Part shown: positions 7,255 through 8,443 of the stretch, in pieces
How positions within the stretch are numbered: the stretch's first letter is position 1
Layout: each line of letters starts with the position of its first letter
Assembly (NCBI GenBank): GCA_009783115.1
Contig: WRHT01000054.1
Coordinates: 1 to 8,443, forward strand
Reading direction: 5' to 3'
Length of the DNA: 8,443 nt
From: Desulfovibrionaceae bacterium
GTDB taxonomy: Bacteria > Desulfobacterota > Desulfovibrionia > Desulfovibrionales > Desulfovibrionaceae
Program-made: the position numbers and the translations under genes
Notes under the pieces: model-generated
Database searches by the model: none
Told to the model about the DNA's origin: nothing
What the model saw: the letters and a program-made list of their open reading frames with translations, nothing else

Positions 7255-8443
7255 ATGCACAGCAAATTTTCCGAACTTTTTGACAACTGGCCCGCCTATA
7301 CGCAAAAAATCGGCGAACTATACGCGCGTTTGGGCGAACTGTTGACGGATTTAGGCATAACCCGAAGCGATGTCCGGATAATAGTCTTTATCAGCAGCGC
7401 ATGGCGCGGCGAACTCATGTTTTACGATTCAAACGGAAATTCAGGAAGTTCACAGCAATATTTGAAAACAAGTGATAAACATACAGATGAAGAACATCTT
7501 ATAAAATTATTTGATATTAAAATAGAACATTCATTATTAAATTTTGACAGCAACGCTGACGATCTTAAATCATATGATGAATTTGGCATTATTAACCACG
7601 GGCATGAAAATATTTGTGCATATGGTGTAATAATACAATACCCACAAATCGGATCTTCAAAAATAATTTTTGAATTATTATATCAAATAAGTTTGTTTTG
7701 TAAAAATGTCTTAGATAATGAAAATTTTGTAATTGAAGAATATATGTTGTCAAATATTGTCTATGTTTCCTTAAAAAAACAAATAGATATAGATTTTTAT
7801 AACACCCTGGCGTCAAGCCCTTATGAAAAAAAGGTTGCGTCCGGAGGGATACTACTGGCAAACACGGAACAGGATTATGATCTCAAATTGAACTTTAACG
7901 AAACATACCCTCTAGAAGTTAAAAATGTTAAACAAATTAGAAAACTACTTGAAATGACTACTGATAGACTATTTTTGGTATCAAAAAACGGCCATGTCAT
8001 AGGCGCAAGTGATTCCATAAATTCAGATAATAATTCTGAATTATTTATATTCAATGGACATCAGAGATGGTCTTATTATAAAAACGGCAGGGAACTTTTG
8101 TCATATAAAGAAGGTAAATATACTTTTGTTTTTGAAAGCAATAATAACTTCGTTTATTACTTCCCAAATGGCTTCATAAGTAAAAATAATTATGGATACT
8201 TAAATGTTATTTTGCACGAAATAAAGCAGCTCAGGCATGGAACATTATTAATAATTTCAGATGACGCGCAATATGAAGTTGATCGGCTATGCATGCTGAG
8301 AAGGGGATACGCCATAAAACCTATTGATTTTAAACTGCCTGTAAACAGATATTTATTATCAAGCATTACATCAATAGATGGCGCAGTATTCCTTGACACA
8401 AATTTTATTTGTTACGGAATAGGCATGATTCTGGATGGAGTCG
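7255..8443 (+). CDS. DisA_N (diadenylate cyclase-type) domain protein with unassigned N-terminal region, partial
   Basis: Open from the ATG at 7255 (AGAGAGGA at 7238-7245, nine bases upstream) to the window edge, 396 codons with no stop. From about residue 322 it matches the DisA_N fold as I remember it: RHGTLLIISDDAQYEVDRL (327-345), IKPIDF, then SSITSIDGAVFLDT with the DGA motif at 375-377 and YGIGMILDGV up to the edge. Family knowledge: DGA helps bind ATP in c-di-AMP synthases. The second motif (RHR, or ARGARYNSA in the relatives I recall) lies beyond the window, so activity cannot be judged. The first 320 residues have no signal peptide or membrane helix. They open with amphipathic helices (1-40), then a mixed region rich in Asn, Tyr and Ile. 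Related proteins carry assorted N-terminal sensor domains and I cannot tell which this is. The first 55 or so codons are GC-rich and the rest strongly AT-rich with small GC pockets, a mosaic. A stand-alone ligand-responsive cyclase is the best guess. Confidence 0.8.
   Translation, partial: MHSKFSELFDNWPAYTQKIGELYARLGELLTDLGITRSDVRIIVFISSAWRGELMFYDSNGNSGSSQQYLKTSDKHTDEEHLIKLFDIKIEHSLLNFDSNADDLKSYDEFGIINHGHENICAYGVIIQYPQIGSSKIIFELLYQISLFCKNVLDNENFVIEEYMLSNIVYVSLKKQIDIDFYNTLASSPYEKKVASGGILLANTEQDYDLKLNFNETYPLEVKNVKQIRKLLEMTTDRLFLVSKNGHVIGASDSINSDNNSELFIFNGHQRWSYYKNGRELLSYKEGKYTFVFESNNNFVYYFPNGFISKNNYGYLNVILHEIKQLRHGTLLIISDDAQYEVDRLCMLRRGYAIKPIDFKLPVNRYLLSSITSIDGAVFLDTNFICYGIGMILDGV

Noticed and set aside
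7592..7861. An 89-codon - strand frame inside the DisA_N-family gene
   Set aside because: AT-rich antisense frame lying within a coherent longer gene on the other strand; no start signals or family resemblance.

Overview
The window looks like chromosome of a Gram-negative, moderately GC-rich bacterium that uses complex phosphorelays and cyclic dinucleotides. A Desulfovibrio-like member of the Desulfobacterota is my best guess, from codon use and protein style only. Two stretches are clearly AT-rich against a GC-rich background: the gene at 418-1140 and most of the gene starting at 7255. I read these as acquired or mosaic DNA.

Layout from left to right: (i) the last 53 codons of a YhcG/DUF1016-type PDDEXK protein on the + strand (1-162); (ii) about 255 bp without a convincing gene; (iii) an AT-rich gene on the - strand (418-1140) that I recognise as a TaqI-like type II restriction endonuclease, with no cognate methyltransferase visible; (iv) a complete tRNA-Arg(UCU) gene with encoded CCA (1277-1353, +); (v) a two-gene operon on the - strand, transcribed right to left. 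It starts with a receiver/HD-GYP response regulator (6967 to 5894) and continues after 31 bp with a 1493-residue BvgS-like hybrid histidine kinase (5862 to 1381); (vi) a 287-bp divergent promoter region with a strong sigma70-like promoter and a GC-rich hairpin at the predicted 5' end of the rightward transcript; (vii) a rightward gene (7255 to beyond the window) whose C-terminal part enters a DisA_N (diadenylate cyclase-type) domain after about 320 residues that I cannot assign.

How the genes may work together: the kinase has two periplasmic solute-binding (Venus flytrap) modules, a GAF and a PAS domain, a kinase core, a receiver and an HPt domain. It very probably passes phosphate to the receiver of the co-transcribed HD-GYP protein and so controls c-di-GMP breakdown in response to a small periplasmic ligand. 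Divergently placed is a second predicted nucleotide-signalling protein, of the DisA_N family, so two cyclic-dinucleotide modules share one intergenic region. The left end looks like an accessory, defence-type patch (PDDEXK protein and restriction enzyme) next to a tRNA gene.

The least ordinary parts are the DisA_N-family protein with its mosaic composition and structured leader, and the apparently solitary TaqI-like nuclease.
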